The notes: a model not told the origin generated them from the sequence alone. A stretch of 64,000 nucleotides of DNA from JADCGM01 sp943370355 (GCA_943370355.1 CALRQP020000009.1:62001-126000), one strand, 5' to 3'; positions 33,580 through 42,436 are shown, counted from the stretch's first letter. Program-made: numbers and translations.

Positions 33580-34035
33580 TCAGGCGCGCTGCAGCCGGTT
33601 CACCGCTTCGTCGAGCGCCGACAGGAAACGCGAGCGGTCCGCCTTGCCGAACGGCGCGGGACCGCCCGTCACATCGCCCATCGCGCGCAGGTCGGCCATG
33701 AGCGCGCGGGTCGCGACCGCGTTGCCGATGGTCGCCGCCGTGAACGGCTTGCCGGTCGGTGCCAGCACCACGGCCCCCGCCTTCACGCAGCGGTCGGCGA
33801 GCAGGATGTCGGCGGTGATGACGATGCTCTTCGGCCCGGCGCGCTCGGCGATCCAGTCGTCGGCCGCATCGAAACTGCCGCTGACCTGCACGCGCTCGAC
33901 GAACGGCTCGGGCGTCACGCGGATCGGCGCGTTGGCGACGATCTTGACCGGCGTCTGCGTGCGGCGCGCAACGCGGTAGATTTCCTCTTTGACCGGGCAA
34001 GCGTCGGCGTCGACGAGGATCTCGGGGGTGTGCAT
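33580..34035 (-). CDS. YaiI/YqxD family (DUF188) protein
   Basis: A 151-residue protein with the family start 'ILVDADACPVKEEIYRVARR', the middle 'GSFDAADDWIAERA' and 'VITADILLADRCVKAGAVVLAP' and the tail 'DRSRFLSALDEAVNRLQ'. Conserved acidic residues (DADAC and D in 'SFDAADDWI', 'TADILLAD') suggest a PIN-like nuclease fold; the activity is unproven. ATG 34035 gives the usual short N-terminus; ATG 34047 would add four residues. Two REP-like arms lie upstream. Its stop abuts that of the convergent MAPEG gene. Confidence 0.93.
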   Translation of the reverse strand: MHTPEILVDADACPVKEEIYRVARRTQTPVKIVANAPIRVTPEPFVERVQVSGSFDAADDWIAERAGPKSIVITADILLADRCVKAGAVVLAPTGKPFTAATIGNAVATRALMADLRAMGDVTGGPAPFGKADRSRFLSALDEAVNRLQRA

Positions 34036-34054
34036 GAGCCGCCCCATATCTCAC

Positions 34055-34177
34055 TTCCGTCATCCCGGCGACCGCCGGGACCCCGGAGCAAAACAAAAAA
34101 TGCACGCGGAAGCGTGCGCGCGCTGCCGCGCGCATTCTTTAAGCTTCTGGGTCCCGGCGTTCGCCGGGATGACGGAA
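34055..34177. repeat. REPIN-like inverted repeat pair enclosing a terminator
   Basis: Two 29-base arms, 34055-34083 and 34149-34177, are reverse complements with one mismatch. Each is a hairpin of the TCCCGGC...GCCGGGA type. Between them lie two more perfect hairpins (GCACGC/GCGTGC and GCGCGC/GCGCGC) and an A/T-rich tract. The element fills the gap between prfC and the yaiI-like gene. The outer layout matches the element at 7544-7624 although the core sequence differs. Confidence 0.72.
34090..34117 (-). terminator. Rho-independent terminator of prfC
   Basis: On the minus strand, GCACGC-TTCC-GCGTGC forms a perfect 6-base stem with a tetraloop, followed directly by ATTTTTTGTTTT. It lies 64 bases past the prfC stop, inside the REPIN-like element, and is oriented to end prfC transcription. 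Confidence 0.65.
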
Positions 34178-34180
34178 CAG

Positions 34181-35734
34181 CTACCCGTGCGCCCGCTCGC
34201 GCGTCGCCGTGAACCGCAAATCCGGGTTGCGCTGGCTCGTGTAGTTCAGCTCCCACCCGTCCCGCGCCAGATAGACCGGTGCACCGTCCCGGTCTTCGCC
34301 GACCATCGACTTATGCTCGTCGATGAACGCCGCGAGCTTCGCGGGATCGTCCGACGCCAGCCAGCGCGCCGTTTCCCACGGGCTCGGCTCGAAGCCGGCA
34401 TCGACCTTATATTCGGCCTGCATCCGGCTGATCAGCACGTCCAATTGCAGCTGCCCGACCACGCCGACGATCCACTGCGAACCGATCATCGGGCGGAACA
34501 CCTGCGTCACGCCCTCCTCGGCCATGTCGTTGAGCGCATTGCGCAGCTGCTTGGTCTTGGTCGGATCGCCGAGCTTCACGCGGCGCAGGATTTCCGGCGC
34601 GAAATTGGGGATGCCGGTGAAGGTGATCGCCTCTCCTTCGGTCAGCGTATCGCCGACGCGCAAAGACCCGTGGTTCGGGATGCCGATAATATCGCCCGGA
34701 AACGCCTCGTCGGCGAGTTCGCGGCTCTGCGCGAAGAAGAAGATCGGGCTGTGCACGGCGATGACCTTGCCGGTCTGCACCTGCTTCAGCTTCATGCCGC
34801 GCTTGAACCGCCCTGACACCAGCCGCAGGAAGGCGACGCGGTCGCGGTGCTGCGGGTCCATATTGGCCTGCACCTTGAACACGAAGCCGGTCACCGCAGG
34901 CTCGGACGGATCGATGTTGCGCGGGCTCGCCGGTTGCGGCCGCGGCGGCGGGGCGTGCGCGGCCAAGGCTGCGATCAGCTGCTCGACGCCGAACTCGCGC
35001 AGCGCCGAGCCGAAATAGACCGGCGTCAGATTGCCCGCCCGGTACATCTCGCCATCGAACGGCGCATAGCCGCCGACCGCCAGTTCGGCCTCTTCGCGCA
35101 GCTGCGCCGCGCGGCCCGGCGACAGCAGCGTGTCGAGCTTCGGATCGTCGAGGCCGGTCAATTGCTCGGTGACCGCGCCGTCGGGGCGGATCAGCCGGTT
35201 GGCCATGAGGTCGTACAGCCCCTCGAACTCGCCGCCCATGCCGGCCGGCCACATCATCGGACAGACGTCGAGCGCCAGTTTCGACGCAATCTCGTCCAGC
35301 AGCTCGAACGGCGAGCGGCCCTCGCGGTCGATCTTGTTGATGAAGGTGATGATCGGCACGTCGCGCAGGCGGCACACCTCGAACAGCTTCAGCGTCTGCG
35401 CTTCGATGCCGCGCGCCGCGTCGATGACCATCACCGCCGAATCGACGGCGGTCAGCGTGCGGTAGGTATCCTCGCTGAAATCCTCATGCCCCGGCGTGTC
35501 GAGCAGGTTGAAGGTGATGCCATTCTTCTCGAAGGTCATCACCGAGGAGGTGACCGAGATGCCGCGCTGCTGCTCGATCTTCATCCAGTCCGACCGCGCC
35601 CGCCGGTTCTGCCCGCGTGCCTTGACCTCGCCAGCCAAATGGATCGCGCCGCCCGACAGCAAGAGCTTCTCGGTCAGCGTGGTCTTGCCCGCGTCGGGAT
35701 GCGAAATGATCGCGAAGGTACGGCGGTCGGACAA
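34181..35734 (-). CDS. prfC: peptide chain release factor 3
   Basis: A 517-residue translational GTPase that recycles RF1/RF2 from the ribosome. The G domain begins 'RTFAIISHPDAGKTTLTEKLL' with G1 'HPDAGKTT', G3 'DTPGHEDFSEDT' and G4 'FINKIDREGRSPFEL'. Domain II begins near 'PAVTGFVFKVQANMDPQHRDR', and the C-terminal domain holds 'VFRPMIGSQWIVGVVGQLQLDVL'. Length fits. The start is TTG 35734 with AGGAAG at normal spacing; no ATG or GTG is available in frame upstream. Confidence 0.96.
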   Translation of the reverse strand: MSDRRTFAIISHPDAGKTTLTEKLLLSGGAIHLAGEVKARGQNRRARSDWMKIEQQRGISVTSSVMTFEKNGITFNLLDTPGHEDFSEDTYRTLTAVDSAVMVIDAARGIEAQTLKLFEVCRLRDVPIITFINKIDREGRSPFELLDEIASKLALDVCPMMWPAGMGGEFEGLYDLMANRLIRPDGAVTEQLTGLDDPKLDTLLSPGRAAQLREEAELAVGGYAPFDGEMYRAGNLTPVYFGSALREFGVEQLIAALAAHAPPPRPQPASPRNIDPSEPAVTGFVFKVQANMDPQHRDRVAFLRLVSGRFKRGMKLKQVQTGKVIAVHSPIFFFAQSRELADEAFPGDIIGIPNHGSLRVGDTLTEGEAITFTGIPNFAPEILRRVKLGDPTKTKQLRNALNDMAEEGVTQVFRPMIGSQWIVGVVGQLQLDVLISRMQAEYKVDAGFEPSPWETARWLASDDPAKLAAFIDEHKSMVGEDRDGAPVYLARDGWELNYTSQRNPDLRFTATRERAHG

Positions 35735-35820
35735 GGCGGCTTCCTGGCGGGGAGAGGGAGCGCGCGGGATTAGCGGGTTGGCGCGGCGGGGGCAATTGCC
35801 GGAGCTGGGGCCTCATCAGC

Positions 35821-36225
35821 CTACTCGCTGCATCGATCTGTTCGGCAACGCTTGATGCGAAGCACCTTCAAAACCCGAACCTCGTCGTCAAACCCGCTGA
35901 TTGGGACGTCAAGTTTGCGATGAACGCCGCGAAATTCGATTTTGTAGGTGCGCCCATAGCTAGCTGACATATTTGCCGCCCGGTCCGCGCCTACCATCGC
36001 ACGGCGCAACTCGCCATTTCCGTGGACCAGCCATCCCACTACGACGCTGATCGGTCCCCTCAGCATGACCTCGGGCACAAAGGCCGTCTCGGGACCAACG
36101 CTGACCTGTCCGCGGTAGATTTCCGTGCCTCCTCGGGCCGCGACGGGGAGCACCGCGCTCTGTCCCGTCGAAAGGACCGAAATCAGGAACAACGGAAGCG
36201 CAACCGCTACTTTCAGCACAAGCAC
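35821..36225 (-). CDS. hypothetical exported protein, about 134 residues
   Basis: A 134-residue protein with a signal-like N-terminus ('VLKVAVALPLFLISVLSTG') and a basic, beta-rich remainder. The mature part includes 'YRGQVSVGPETAFVPEVMLRGP' and ends with two cysteines ('KRCRTDRCSE'), which may form a disulphide outside the cytoplasm. The start is GTG (AGAGGGG nearby); ATG codons are out of frame. It lies between prfC and the virB operon, divergent from virB1. No family is recognised. Confidence 0.5.
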   Translation of the reverse strand: MLVLKVAVALPLFLISVLSTGQSAVLPVAARGGTEIYRGQVSVGPETAFVPEVMLRGPISVVVGWLVHGNGELRRAMVGADRAANMSASYGRTYKIEFRGVHRKLDVPISGFDDEVRVLKVLRIKRCRTDRCSE

Positions 36226-36311
36226 ATTCCCCTCTCGATACGCCCGCGTATCACGAGTCGACGGGCGGTGCGGGTTTCACTACCATATGCGCCCTTGGGA
36301 GCGGGGTGATT

Positions 36312-36887
36312 ATGCGGGGACTGACAGCCGCCGGGCTGGCCTTTGCGGCGCTGGGGAGCGCTGCCGCTGGCGCGCAGGTGCTTGAGATCGGCGATGACGG
36401 CAGCGTCGCGACCTATAGCGGCGCGGCGACCTACACCGACGCCGGTGTGACCCCGATCAGGCAGGCGGTGCAGGCGCGCGCGACATCGGCTCCGGCCGAA
36501 ACGGTGCGGCGCGAGCTGGCGGCGGCGGCGGCGGCGCAGGCGCTCGATCCGGCGCTGCTCGAGGCGGTGGCGTGGCAGGAGTCACGCTTTCGTCATCAGG
36601 CGCTGTCACCGAAGGGCGCGGCGGGCGTCATGCAGCTGATGCCGGAGACGGCGCTGGCGCTGGGGGTGGACCGGTTCGATCTGGGGCAGAATATTGCGGG
36701 CGGTGCGGCCTATCTCGGTGATATGCTGCGCAGATTCGGTGGCGACCGCAGTCTGGCGCTCGCAGCCTATAATGCCGGGCCGGGTGCGGTGTTGCGCTAT
36801 GGCGGGGTGCCGCCGTTCGCCGAGACGCGGGCCTATGTGAATGCGATCCTGAGCCGGGTCGGTGCGGTATCTGGAGGGACGAATTGA
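36312..36887 (+). CDS. virB1: VirB1-like lytic transglycosylase
   Basis: A 191-residue exported lytic transglycosylase that opens peptidoglycan for T4SS assembly. A signal peptide ('TAAGLAFAALGSAAAGAQV') is followed by the SLT domain at about 65-185: the catalytic Glu in 'EAVAWQESRFRHQALSPKG', 'AAGVMQLMPETALALGV', 'NIAGGAAYLGDMLRRFGG' and 'LALAAYNAGPGAV'. ATG 36312 is used because GTG 36306 gives two extra residues and a worse position relative to GGAGCGGGG. First gene of the operon; its stop overlaps the virB2 ATG by one base. Confidence 0.9.
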   Translation: MRGLTAAGLAFAALGSAAAGAQVLEIGDDGSVATYSGAATYTDAGVTPIRQAVQARATSAPAETVRRELAAAAAAQALDPALLEAVAWQESRFRHQALSPKGAAGVMQLMPETALALGVDRFDLGQNIAGGAAYLGDMLRRFGGDRSLALAAYNAGPGAVLRYGGVPPFAETRAYVNAILSRVGAVSGGTN

Positions 36888-37183
36888 TGAAGCGTTTCGG
36901 TCTGGCCCTGGCGGCGTTCGCAGCCCCGGCGATGGCGCAAAGCGTACAGATGGATCCGCAGGGGTCCGGCGCGCTGCTCGGCGCGGTGAACTGGCTGCAG
37001 GGCACGCTGCTTGGGAATGTCGCGACGGCCGTTGCAGTGGTCGCGGTCGCGGCGGTCGGCTTCATGATGCTGACGGGCCGCATGAACTGGCGCTACGGCG
37101 CGACCGTGGTCGTTGGCCTGTTCATCCTGTTCGGCGCGGCGAGCATCGTCGCGGGCATCCGCTCGACGGCGGGCGGTCTGTAA
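36887..37183 (+). CDS. virB2: VirB2/TrbC-family T4SS pilin
   Basis: A 98-residue pilin precursor. A signal peptide ends near 'AAPAMAQSV' and two hydrophobic helices follow ('LLGNVATAVAVVAVAAVGFMM' and 'ATVVVGLFILFGAASIVAGI') connected by a short basic loop ('TGRMNWRYG'), as in VirB2 and TrbC. The ATG overlaps the virB1 stop (TGATG). It forms the surface pilus or conduit lining. Confidence 0.93.
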   Translation: MKRFGLALAAFAAPAMAQSVQMDPQGSGALLGAVNWLQGTLLGNVATAVAVVAVAAVGFMMLTGRMNWRYGATVVVGLFILFGAASIVAGIRSTAGGL

Positions 37184-37184
37184 C

Positions 37185-37469
37185 ATGGCCGACCTCGCCC
37201 GCGATCCCGTCTTCACCGCGCTGACGCGGCCGCAGATGTTTGCGGGCGTGACGTACAGCTACATGGTGCTCAATGGGACGGGGTCGCTCATCCTGTTCAT
37301 TATCTTCAAAAGTCTGTGGATGCTGGCTGTGCCAATCGTCCTGCATCTGGTCGGTACTATCGCCTGCGTGAAGGAGCCGCGGATCTTCGACCTGTGGCTC
37401 ACGCGCGTGTCGCGCAATCCCCGCGTGCGGAACCACCGCCTCTGGGGCTGCAACAGCTACGCCCCCTGA
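37185..37469 (+). CDS. virB3: VirB3-family T4SS protein
   Basis: A 94-residue inner-membrane protein matching VirB3: 'DPVFTALTRPQMFAGVTYSY' at the N-terminus, one or two hydrophobic helices ('VLNGTGSLILFIIFKSLWML', 'VPIVLHLVGTIACVKEPRIF'), and the short basic tail. ATG 37185 follows the virB2 stop by one base. The stop overlaps the virB4 start (ATGA-type). It acts with VirB4 at the inner membrane. Confidence 0.94.
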   Translation: MADLARDPVFTALTRPQMFAGVTYSYMVLNGTGSLILFIIFKSLWMLAVPIVLHLVGTIACVKEPRIFDLWLTRVSRNPRVRNHRLWGCNSYAP

Positions 37470-39844
37470 TGGCGGATCGTGACGACATCGCGGCGCGGGA
37501 GAAGCGGGCGGGCGACCGGCTGCCCTATGCGCGGCATGTCGACGATTTCACCATCGAGACGCGCGATGGACTGCTGCTGCAGGTCATTCACCTGACCGGC
37601 CTGTCGTTCGAAACGGCCGACACCGACGAACTGAACTACCGCAAGGCGATCCGCGAGACGATGCTGCGCGCACTCGGCGGGTCGCGCTTCGCCGTCTATC
37701 ATCATGTCGTGCGCCGCGAGGTGCGGCCCGAGCTCGACGGCCAGTTCGCCGACGATTTCAGCCGTGCCCTCGATGCGACCTGGCGCGACCGGCTCGCCTC
37801 GCGGCGGCTCTATGTCAACGACCTGTTCCTGACGCTGGTGCGCCGCCCGCTGCAGGGTCGGGTCGGCATCGCCGATCAGCTGTTGCGTCGCCTGTCGGGC
37901 AAGCAGGGCGACGGCGTCGAGGACAGTGTCGCCAGGGCGCGCGACCGTCGCGAGCTCGACGCGGCGCGGGAGGCGGTGATGGCGGCGCTGCAGCCTTATG
38001 GCGCGCGGCTGCTCGGCGTCTATGGCACCAAGCGCGGGGCCTGTTCGGAGCCGCTTGAATTCCTGTCGACGCTGTTCAACGGCGAGATGCGGCCGGTGCT
38101 GCTGCCGCGCGCCGATCTCGGCCATCATTTGCCCTACCGCCGCGTCAGCTTCGGGCCCGAGGCCATCGAACTCTCCTCGGCCGGCCGCCGGCCGCGCGAA
38201 TATGCGGCGATGGTGTCAGTGAAGGACTATCCGGCGGAGACGCTGCCCGGCCTGCTCGACGATCTCTACCGCCTGCCGTTCGAGATGACCGTCTCGCAGA
38301 GCTTCGCGCTCGTCGATCGCCAGCCGACGCTCGACCGCATGAACCTTGCGCTGCGCCGCATGAAGGGCGCGGAGGACGACGCGCATTCGCTGAAGGCCGG
38401 CCTGGCGCAGGCGAAGGACGATGTCGCGGCAGGCCGTGCGGCGTTCGGCGAGCATCATCTGTCGGTGATGGTCAAGGCCGACAGCCTGACCGCGCTCGAC
38501 GAGGCGGTCGGCGAGGTGCAATCGGCGTTCACCGAAACCGGCATCATCGCGGTGCGCGAGGATGTCAATCTTGAGGCGGCCTTCTGGGCGCAATTCCCCG
38601 GCAACTTCAAGGATATCGCGCGCCAGGCGCTGATCTCGACGGGCAATTTCGCGGGCTTCGCGTCTGGCCATAACTTCCCGGTCGGCAAGGCGGCGGGCAA
38701 TCATTGGGGCCAGGCGGTGTCGCTGCTCGAGACGACGAGCGCCGGGCCGTACCATTTCAATTTCCACAAGGGCGACCTCGGCAATTTCACGATCATCGGG
38801 CCGTCGGGCTCGGGCAAGACGGTCGTGCTCAACTTCCTGCTTGCGCAGGCGCGCCGCTTTGCCCCGCGCATCGTCTTCTTCGACAAGGACCGTGGTGCTG
38901 AGATTTTCCTTCGCGCGATTGGCGGCCGTTATGACGCGCTGAAGCCCGGCCAGCCGACCGGCTTCAACCCGCTGCACCTGCCCGACAGTCCCGCCAATCG
39001 CCGCTTCCTGATCGACTGGACGACCAAGCTGGTGACGAGCGCGGGCGAATTGCTGACCGCTGAGGAACAGGCGCGCATCAAGGAAGCCGTCGATGCCAAT
39101 TATGCGCAGGACATGGCGCATCGCCGCCTGCGCTATTTCGCTGAACTGTTCCGCGGCGGCGGGCGCGCGCGCACCGACGATCTCGCCGCGAGGCTCGCGC
39201 CCTGGTGGGGCGAGGGCGAGCGCGCCTGGCTGTTCGACAATGACGAGGACCGGCTCGATCTCGGCGCCGCGACGCTCGGTTTCGACCTGACTTCGATCCT
39301 CGACGAACCGGCACTCCGGACGCCTGCGATGCTTTACCTGTTCCACCGCGTCGAAGAGCGGCTGGACGGCGCGCCGACGCTGATCGTCATCGACGAGGGC
39401 TGGAAGGCGCTCGACGACGAGGTGTTCGTGCAGCGCATCAAGGATTGGGAAAAGACCATCCGGAAACGCAATGGCGCGGTCGGCTTCGCGACGCAGTCGG
39501 CCGCCGACGCGCTCGGCAGCCGCATCGCCTCGGCGATCATCGAGCAGGCCGCGACGCAGATTTTCATGGCCAACCCGAAGGCGCAGGCCAGCGAATATAT
39601 CGACGGCTTCGGCCTGACCCGGCACGAATATGAGCTGGTCCAGTCGCTGCCCGACACGAGCCATGCCTTTCTGATCAAACATGGCAGCGATTCGGTTGTG
39701 GCGCGGCTCGACCTGTCGGGCGAACCCGAACTGCTGACCGTGCTGTCCGGCCGCGAAAGCAGCGTGCGCCGTCTCGACGCGCTGCGTGCCGAAGTCGGTG
39801 ACGCGCCCGAAGCCTGGCTGCCGCGCCTGCTGGAGACGGCATGA
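37469..39844 (+). CDS. virB4: VirB4-family T4SS ATPase
   Basis: A 791-residue secretion ATPase. An N-terminal CagE_TrbE_VirB domain ('RHVDDFTIETRDGLLLQVIHLTG', 'LGVYGTKRGACSEPLEFLS') is followed by a RecA-like domain: Walker A 'IIGPSGSGKTVVLNFLL', the conserved 'IVFFDKDRGAEIFLRAIGG', Walker B 'PTLIVIDEGWKALDD', and 'VGFATQSAADALGSRIASAI'. Length is normal. ATG 37469 shares bases with the virB3 stop, and its stop overlaps virB6 by four bases. It powers pilus assembly and substrate transport. Confidence 0.96.
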   Translation: MADRDDIAAREKRAGDRLPYARHVDDFTIETRDGLLLQVIHLTGLSFETADTDELNYRKAIRETMLRALGGSRFAVYHHVVRREVRPELDGQFADDFSRALDATWRDRLASRRLYVNDLFLTLVRRPLQGRVGIADQLLRRLSGKQGDGVEDSVARARDRRELDAAREAVMAALQPYGARLLGVYGTKRGACSEPLEFLSTLFNGEMRPVLLPRADLGHHLPYRRVSFGPEAIELSSAGRRPREYAAMVSVKDYPAETLPGLLDDLYRLPFEMTVSQSFALVDRQPTLDRMNLALRRMKGAEDDAHSLKAGLAQAKDDVAAGRAAFGEHHLSVMVKADSLTALDEAVGEVQSAFTETGIIAVREDVNLEAAFWAQFPGNFKDIARQALISTGNFAGFASGHNFPVGKAAGNHWGQAVSLLETTSAGPYHFNFHKGDLGNFTIIGPSGSGKTVVLNFLLAQARRFAPRIVFFDKDRGAEIFLRAIGGRYDALKPGQPTGFNPLHLPDSPANRRFLIDWTTKLVTSAGELLTAEEQARIKEAVDANYAQDMAHRRLRYFAELFRGGGRARTDDLAARLAPWWGEGERAWLFDNDEDRLDLGAATLGFDLTSILDEPALRTPAMLYLFHRVEERLDGAPTLIVIDEGWKALDDEVFVQRIKDWEKTIRKRNGAVGFATQSAADALGSRIASAIIEQAATQIFMANPKAQASEYIDGFGLTRHEYELVQSLPDTSHAFLIKHGSDSVVARLDLSGEPELLTVLSGRESSVRRLDALRAEVGDAPEAWLPRLLETA

Positions 39845-40992
39845 TGGCGGGGGCCTGCGATGTCACCGATCTGCCCCTCGTGCAGGGCCTGCTGACCAGC
39901 GTCGACTGCAATGTCGGCGGCATCGTGCAGACGGGCTATGCGGCGCTGTCCGATCCGGCCGGCGCGACCTCGCTGGCGCTGACCGGGGCGCTGACGCTGT
40001 GCGTGGCGCTGTTCGGCTGGCGGCTCATGCTCGGCCGCGCGTCGTTGACCGCCGGGGAGGCCGTGAGTGCTGCACTGAAAATCGGCATTGTGCTGCTGCT
40101 CGCGGGCAGCTGGGGCACCTATCAGACGCTGGTCTACAATACGCTCTACACCGCGCCGACCGAACTGGCCGCGGCACTGATGCCGCCGGGCAGCAATCCA
40201 TTCGATTCTTTGCAGGCGACCTTCGACCAGATGCAGTCGACCGCCGATTTCTATGGCGCGCGCTCGGGCACCGCGTCGCCGCTGGTCGGCGGCATTGCCT
40301 ATGGCGCGATGCTGCTCAACGGGTCGTCGATGCTGCTTCTGCTGTCGAGCGCCGGGTTGCTGGTCGCATCCAAGATCGTACTGGCGATGCTGCTGGCGCT
40401 CGCCCCGGTCATTGCCGGACTGCTGTTGTTCGATGCGACGCGCGGCATGGTCGAAGGCTGGTTGCGCGCGATGGTCGCGTTGGCGCTGACGCCGCTGTCG
40501 GTGATCCTGCTGATGACCGTCGAGCTGGCGCTGCTCCAACCGGCACTTGCGACCCTCGCCGACAATCGCAACGCCTCGCGCTTCGATGTCGCCCCGATGA
40601 CGAGCATCGGCCTGACCGTCGCCGTGTTCACGCTGGTCATGCTCGCTGCCGTCATCTCGGCCGCGATGATCGCACGCGGCATCCGCCTGCCACGCCGCCA
40701 GCCCGAAGTTGCGGCCATGCCAGCGGCTGCATTGGCCGCGACCGCCGACAACGCTGCGCTACTCGCAGCCCCGACCCGCGTCGCGCGCGTCGCCGCAGCC
40801 GCCGAAGCCGCTGCACGCCGTGATCCGCGCGCCTCCGGCGTCGTCACCATGCGCGCCGACCGGCGTTCCGATACCGTCGCCGCCGGGCCGCGTGCACTCG
40901 CGGCGGTTGGCGATGCGCCGCCGCTCGGGCAAAGCTATGCGCGCGCCGCAGCGCCCCGGCGCTCGGCCGCCAGAAGCAGGAGGGACCGTTGA
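39841..40992 (+). CDS. virB6: VirB6/TrbL-family T4SS channel protein
   Basis: A 383-residue polytopic inner-membrane protein. A short cysteine-bearing N-terminus ('AGACDVTDLPLVQGLLTSVDC') precedes five or six helices between about 45 and 280, including 'ALKIGIVLLLAGSWGTYQTL', 'MLLLLSSAGLLVASKIVLAML' and 'ALTPLSVILLMTVELALL'. A soluble Ala/Arg-rich tail of about 100 residues follows. The conserved Trp of the family is present ('AGSWGTYQTL'). It has no separate VirB5 gene before it. It overlaps virB4 (ATGA) and virB8 (TTGA). Confidence 0.93.
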   Translation: MMAGACDVTDLPLVQGLLTSVDCNVGGIVQTGYAALSDPAGATSLALTGALTLCVALFGWRLMLGRASLTAGEAVSAALKIGIVLLLAGSWGTYQTLVYNTLYTAPTELAAALMPPGSNPFDSLQATFDQMQSTADFYGARSGTASPLVGGIAYGAMLLNGSSMLLLLSSAGLLVASKIVLAMLLALAPVIAGLLLFDATRGMVEGWLRAMVALALTPLSVILLMTVELALLQPALATLADNRNASRFDVAPMTSIGLTVAVFTLVMLAAVISAAMIARGIRLPRRQPEVAAMPAAALAATADNAALLAAPTRVARVAAAAEAAARRDPRASGVVTMRADRRSDTVAAGPRALAAVGDAPPLGQSYARAAAPRRSAARSRRDR

Positions 40993-41729
40993 ACCGCCCC
41001 GTCGCCCCCAATCAGGTCGAGCGTGACGCTTATTATGCCGAAGGCGAAAGCTGGGCCGAGGATCGCGCCAAGGCGGCGCAGCGCGCCCAGCGCACCGCCT
41101 GGATCGTCGCTGGAGCCGCCGCTGCCATCGCCGTTCTCGAGGCCATCGCACTGGCGCTGCTCGTGCCGCTCAAGACGGTGCAGCCGTATGTCGTGACGGT
41201 CGACCGGCAGACCGGCTTCGTCGAGACGACGCAGCAACTCGTTCCAGGCGGTGCGCTGACGCAGAATCAGGCGGTCACGCAGGCCGCGCTCGTCCAATAT
41301 GTGCTGGCACGCGAAAGCTACGACCGGACCGACCTCAAGCAAAAATATCAGAATGTGCAATGGTGGTCGGCACCCGAGGAGCGCGCCGCCTATCTGCGCC
41401 AAATGGCTCCGCAGAATCCGGCCAGCCCGCTGCGCATCAATGGCCCGCAAACGACCGTCGCGATCACCGTCAAAGGCGTGTCGCTGCTCGGCCCCGACAC
41501 GGCGCTCGTGCGCTTCGATGCCGAGCGGCGCGAGCCGGGCGCGGCAGCCGGCACCGTCCAACCCTATGCGGCGGCGATCTCCTTCCGCTGGTCGGGCGAG
41601 CCGATGCGCGCCGAAGAGCGCTTCATCAACCCGCTCGGCTTCCAGGTCACCCGCTACCGCCGTGACGCCGAAGCTGCGCCTGCACCGGCCGCGCCGCCAG
41701 TCAACCCGCTGGCCGGGCAGCTGCGCTGA
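40989..41729 (+). CDS. virB8: VirB8-family T4SS assembly factor
   Basis: A 246-residue bitopic inner-membrane protein. A cytoplasmic N-terminus ('DAYYAEGESWAEDRAKAAQRAQ') is followed by one helix ('AWIVAGAAAAIAVLEAIALALL') and an NTF2-like periplasmic domain ('VQPYVVTVDRQTGFVETTQ', 'YVLARESYD', 'TALVRFDAERREPG', 'RFINPLGFQVTRYRRD'). The start is TTG, overlapping the virB6 stop, with a strong AGGAGGG ahead. It nucleates the T4SS assembly. Confidence 0.94.
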   Translation: MNRPVAPNQVERDAYYAEGESWAEDRAKAAQRAQRTAWIVAGAAAAIAVLEAIALALLVPLKTVQPYVVTVDRQTGFVETTQQLVPGGALTQNQAVTQAALVQYVLARESYDRTDLKQKYQNVQWWSAPEERAAYLRQMAPQNPASPLRINGPQTTVAITVKGVSLLGPDTALVRFDAERREPGAAAGTVQPYAAAISFRWSGEPMRAEERFINPLGFQVTRYRRDAEAAPAPAAPPVNPLAGQLR

Positions 41730-42436
41730 TGAAGCGGCTGCTGCCTTTGCTGCTATTCGCTGCCGCGCCGGTTGCGGCGGCGGAAAGTCCGCGTCCCGGT
41801 GTTACCGATCCGCATATCCAGACGATCTTCTACGATCCCGATCAGGTCGTACGTCTGCGCGGCCACTTCGGCTACCAGACGATGATCGAGTTCGACGAGG
41901 GCGAGCATATCGAGAATGTCGCGATCGGCGACGCGCTGGCGTGGCAGGTCACGCCGAACAAGCGTGCCAACAAGCTGTTCATCAAGCCGCTCGACCGGAA
42001 GGCAGCGACCAACATGGCGGTGGTCACCGACCGGCGGCGCTATACCTTCGCGCTGACGCTGGCGCCGCCCTCGGCGCGCGATGCCGCCGCCCCCTGGGTG
42101 GTGCGCTTCACCTACCCTGCCCCGGTCGTGCTCGTCGCCGAGGTCGAAAAGCCCGTGCCGCCCGATCCGTCGACCTTTCACCGCAACTACACCAAGGCAG
42201 GCGCGAAGGAATTGTGGCCGTCGCAGGTCTATGACGATGGCCGCGCCACCTATTTCAGCTGGCCGCAGAATGTCGCGCTGCCGGCGATTTTCGCGGTCGA
42301 GCCCGATGGGCGCGAGAGTCTCGTCAACTCTTCGGTCCAGGGCGACACGACCGTCGTGCAGCGCACCGCCGGCCGCTTCCTGCTGCGCAGCGGCAAGGCG
42401 CTCGCAACCTTGACCTATGCCGGAGCCGGCCAATGA
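41729..42436 (+). CDS. virB9: VirB9-family T4SS outer-membrane core protein
   Basis: A 235-residue exported protein. The signal peptide ('KRLLPLLLFAAAPVAAAE') is followed by 'DPHIQTIFYDPDQVVRLRGHFG', and the C-terminal VirB7-binding beta domain appears as 'YTKAGAKELWPSQVYDDGRATYFSWP' and 'RFLLRSGKALATLTY'. In other systems this domain pairs with a VirB7 lipoprotein, but no virB7 is found here. It overlaps the virB8 stop by one base and virB10 by four bases. Confidence 0.95.
   Translation: MKRLLPLLLFAAAPVAAAESPRPGVTDPHIQTIFYDPDQVVRLRGHFGYQTMIEFDEGEHIENVAIGDALAWQVTPNKRANKLFIKPLDRKAATNMAVVTDRRRYTFALTLAPPSARDAAAPWVVRFTYPAPVVLVAEVEKPVPPDPSTFHRNYTKAGAKELWPSQVYDDGRATYFSWPQNVALPAIFAVEPDGRESLVNSSVQGDTTVVQRTAGRFLLRSGKALATLTYAGAGQ

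Noticed and set aside
38216..39682. 488-codon open frame antisense to virB4
   Set aside because: Shadow of the virB4 codon bias; Walker motifs lie on the other strand.
39845..40988. Search for a virB5 or virB7 gene between virB4 and virB8
   Set aside because: virB6 fills the interval with overlaps at both ends; no second frame gives a lipobox or VirB5-like sequence.
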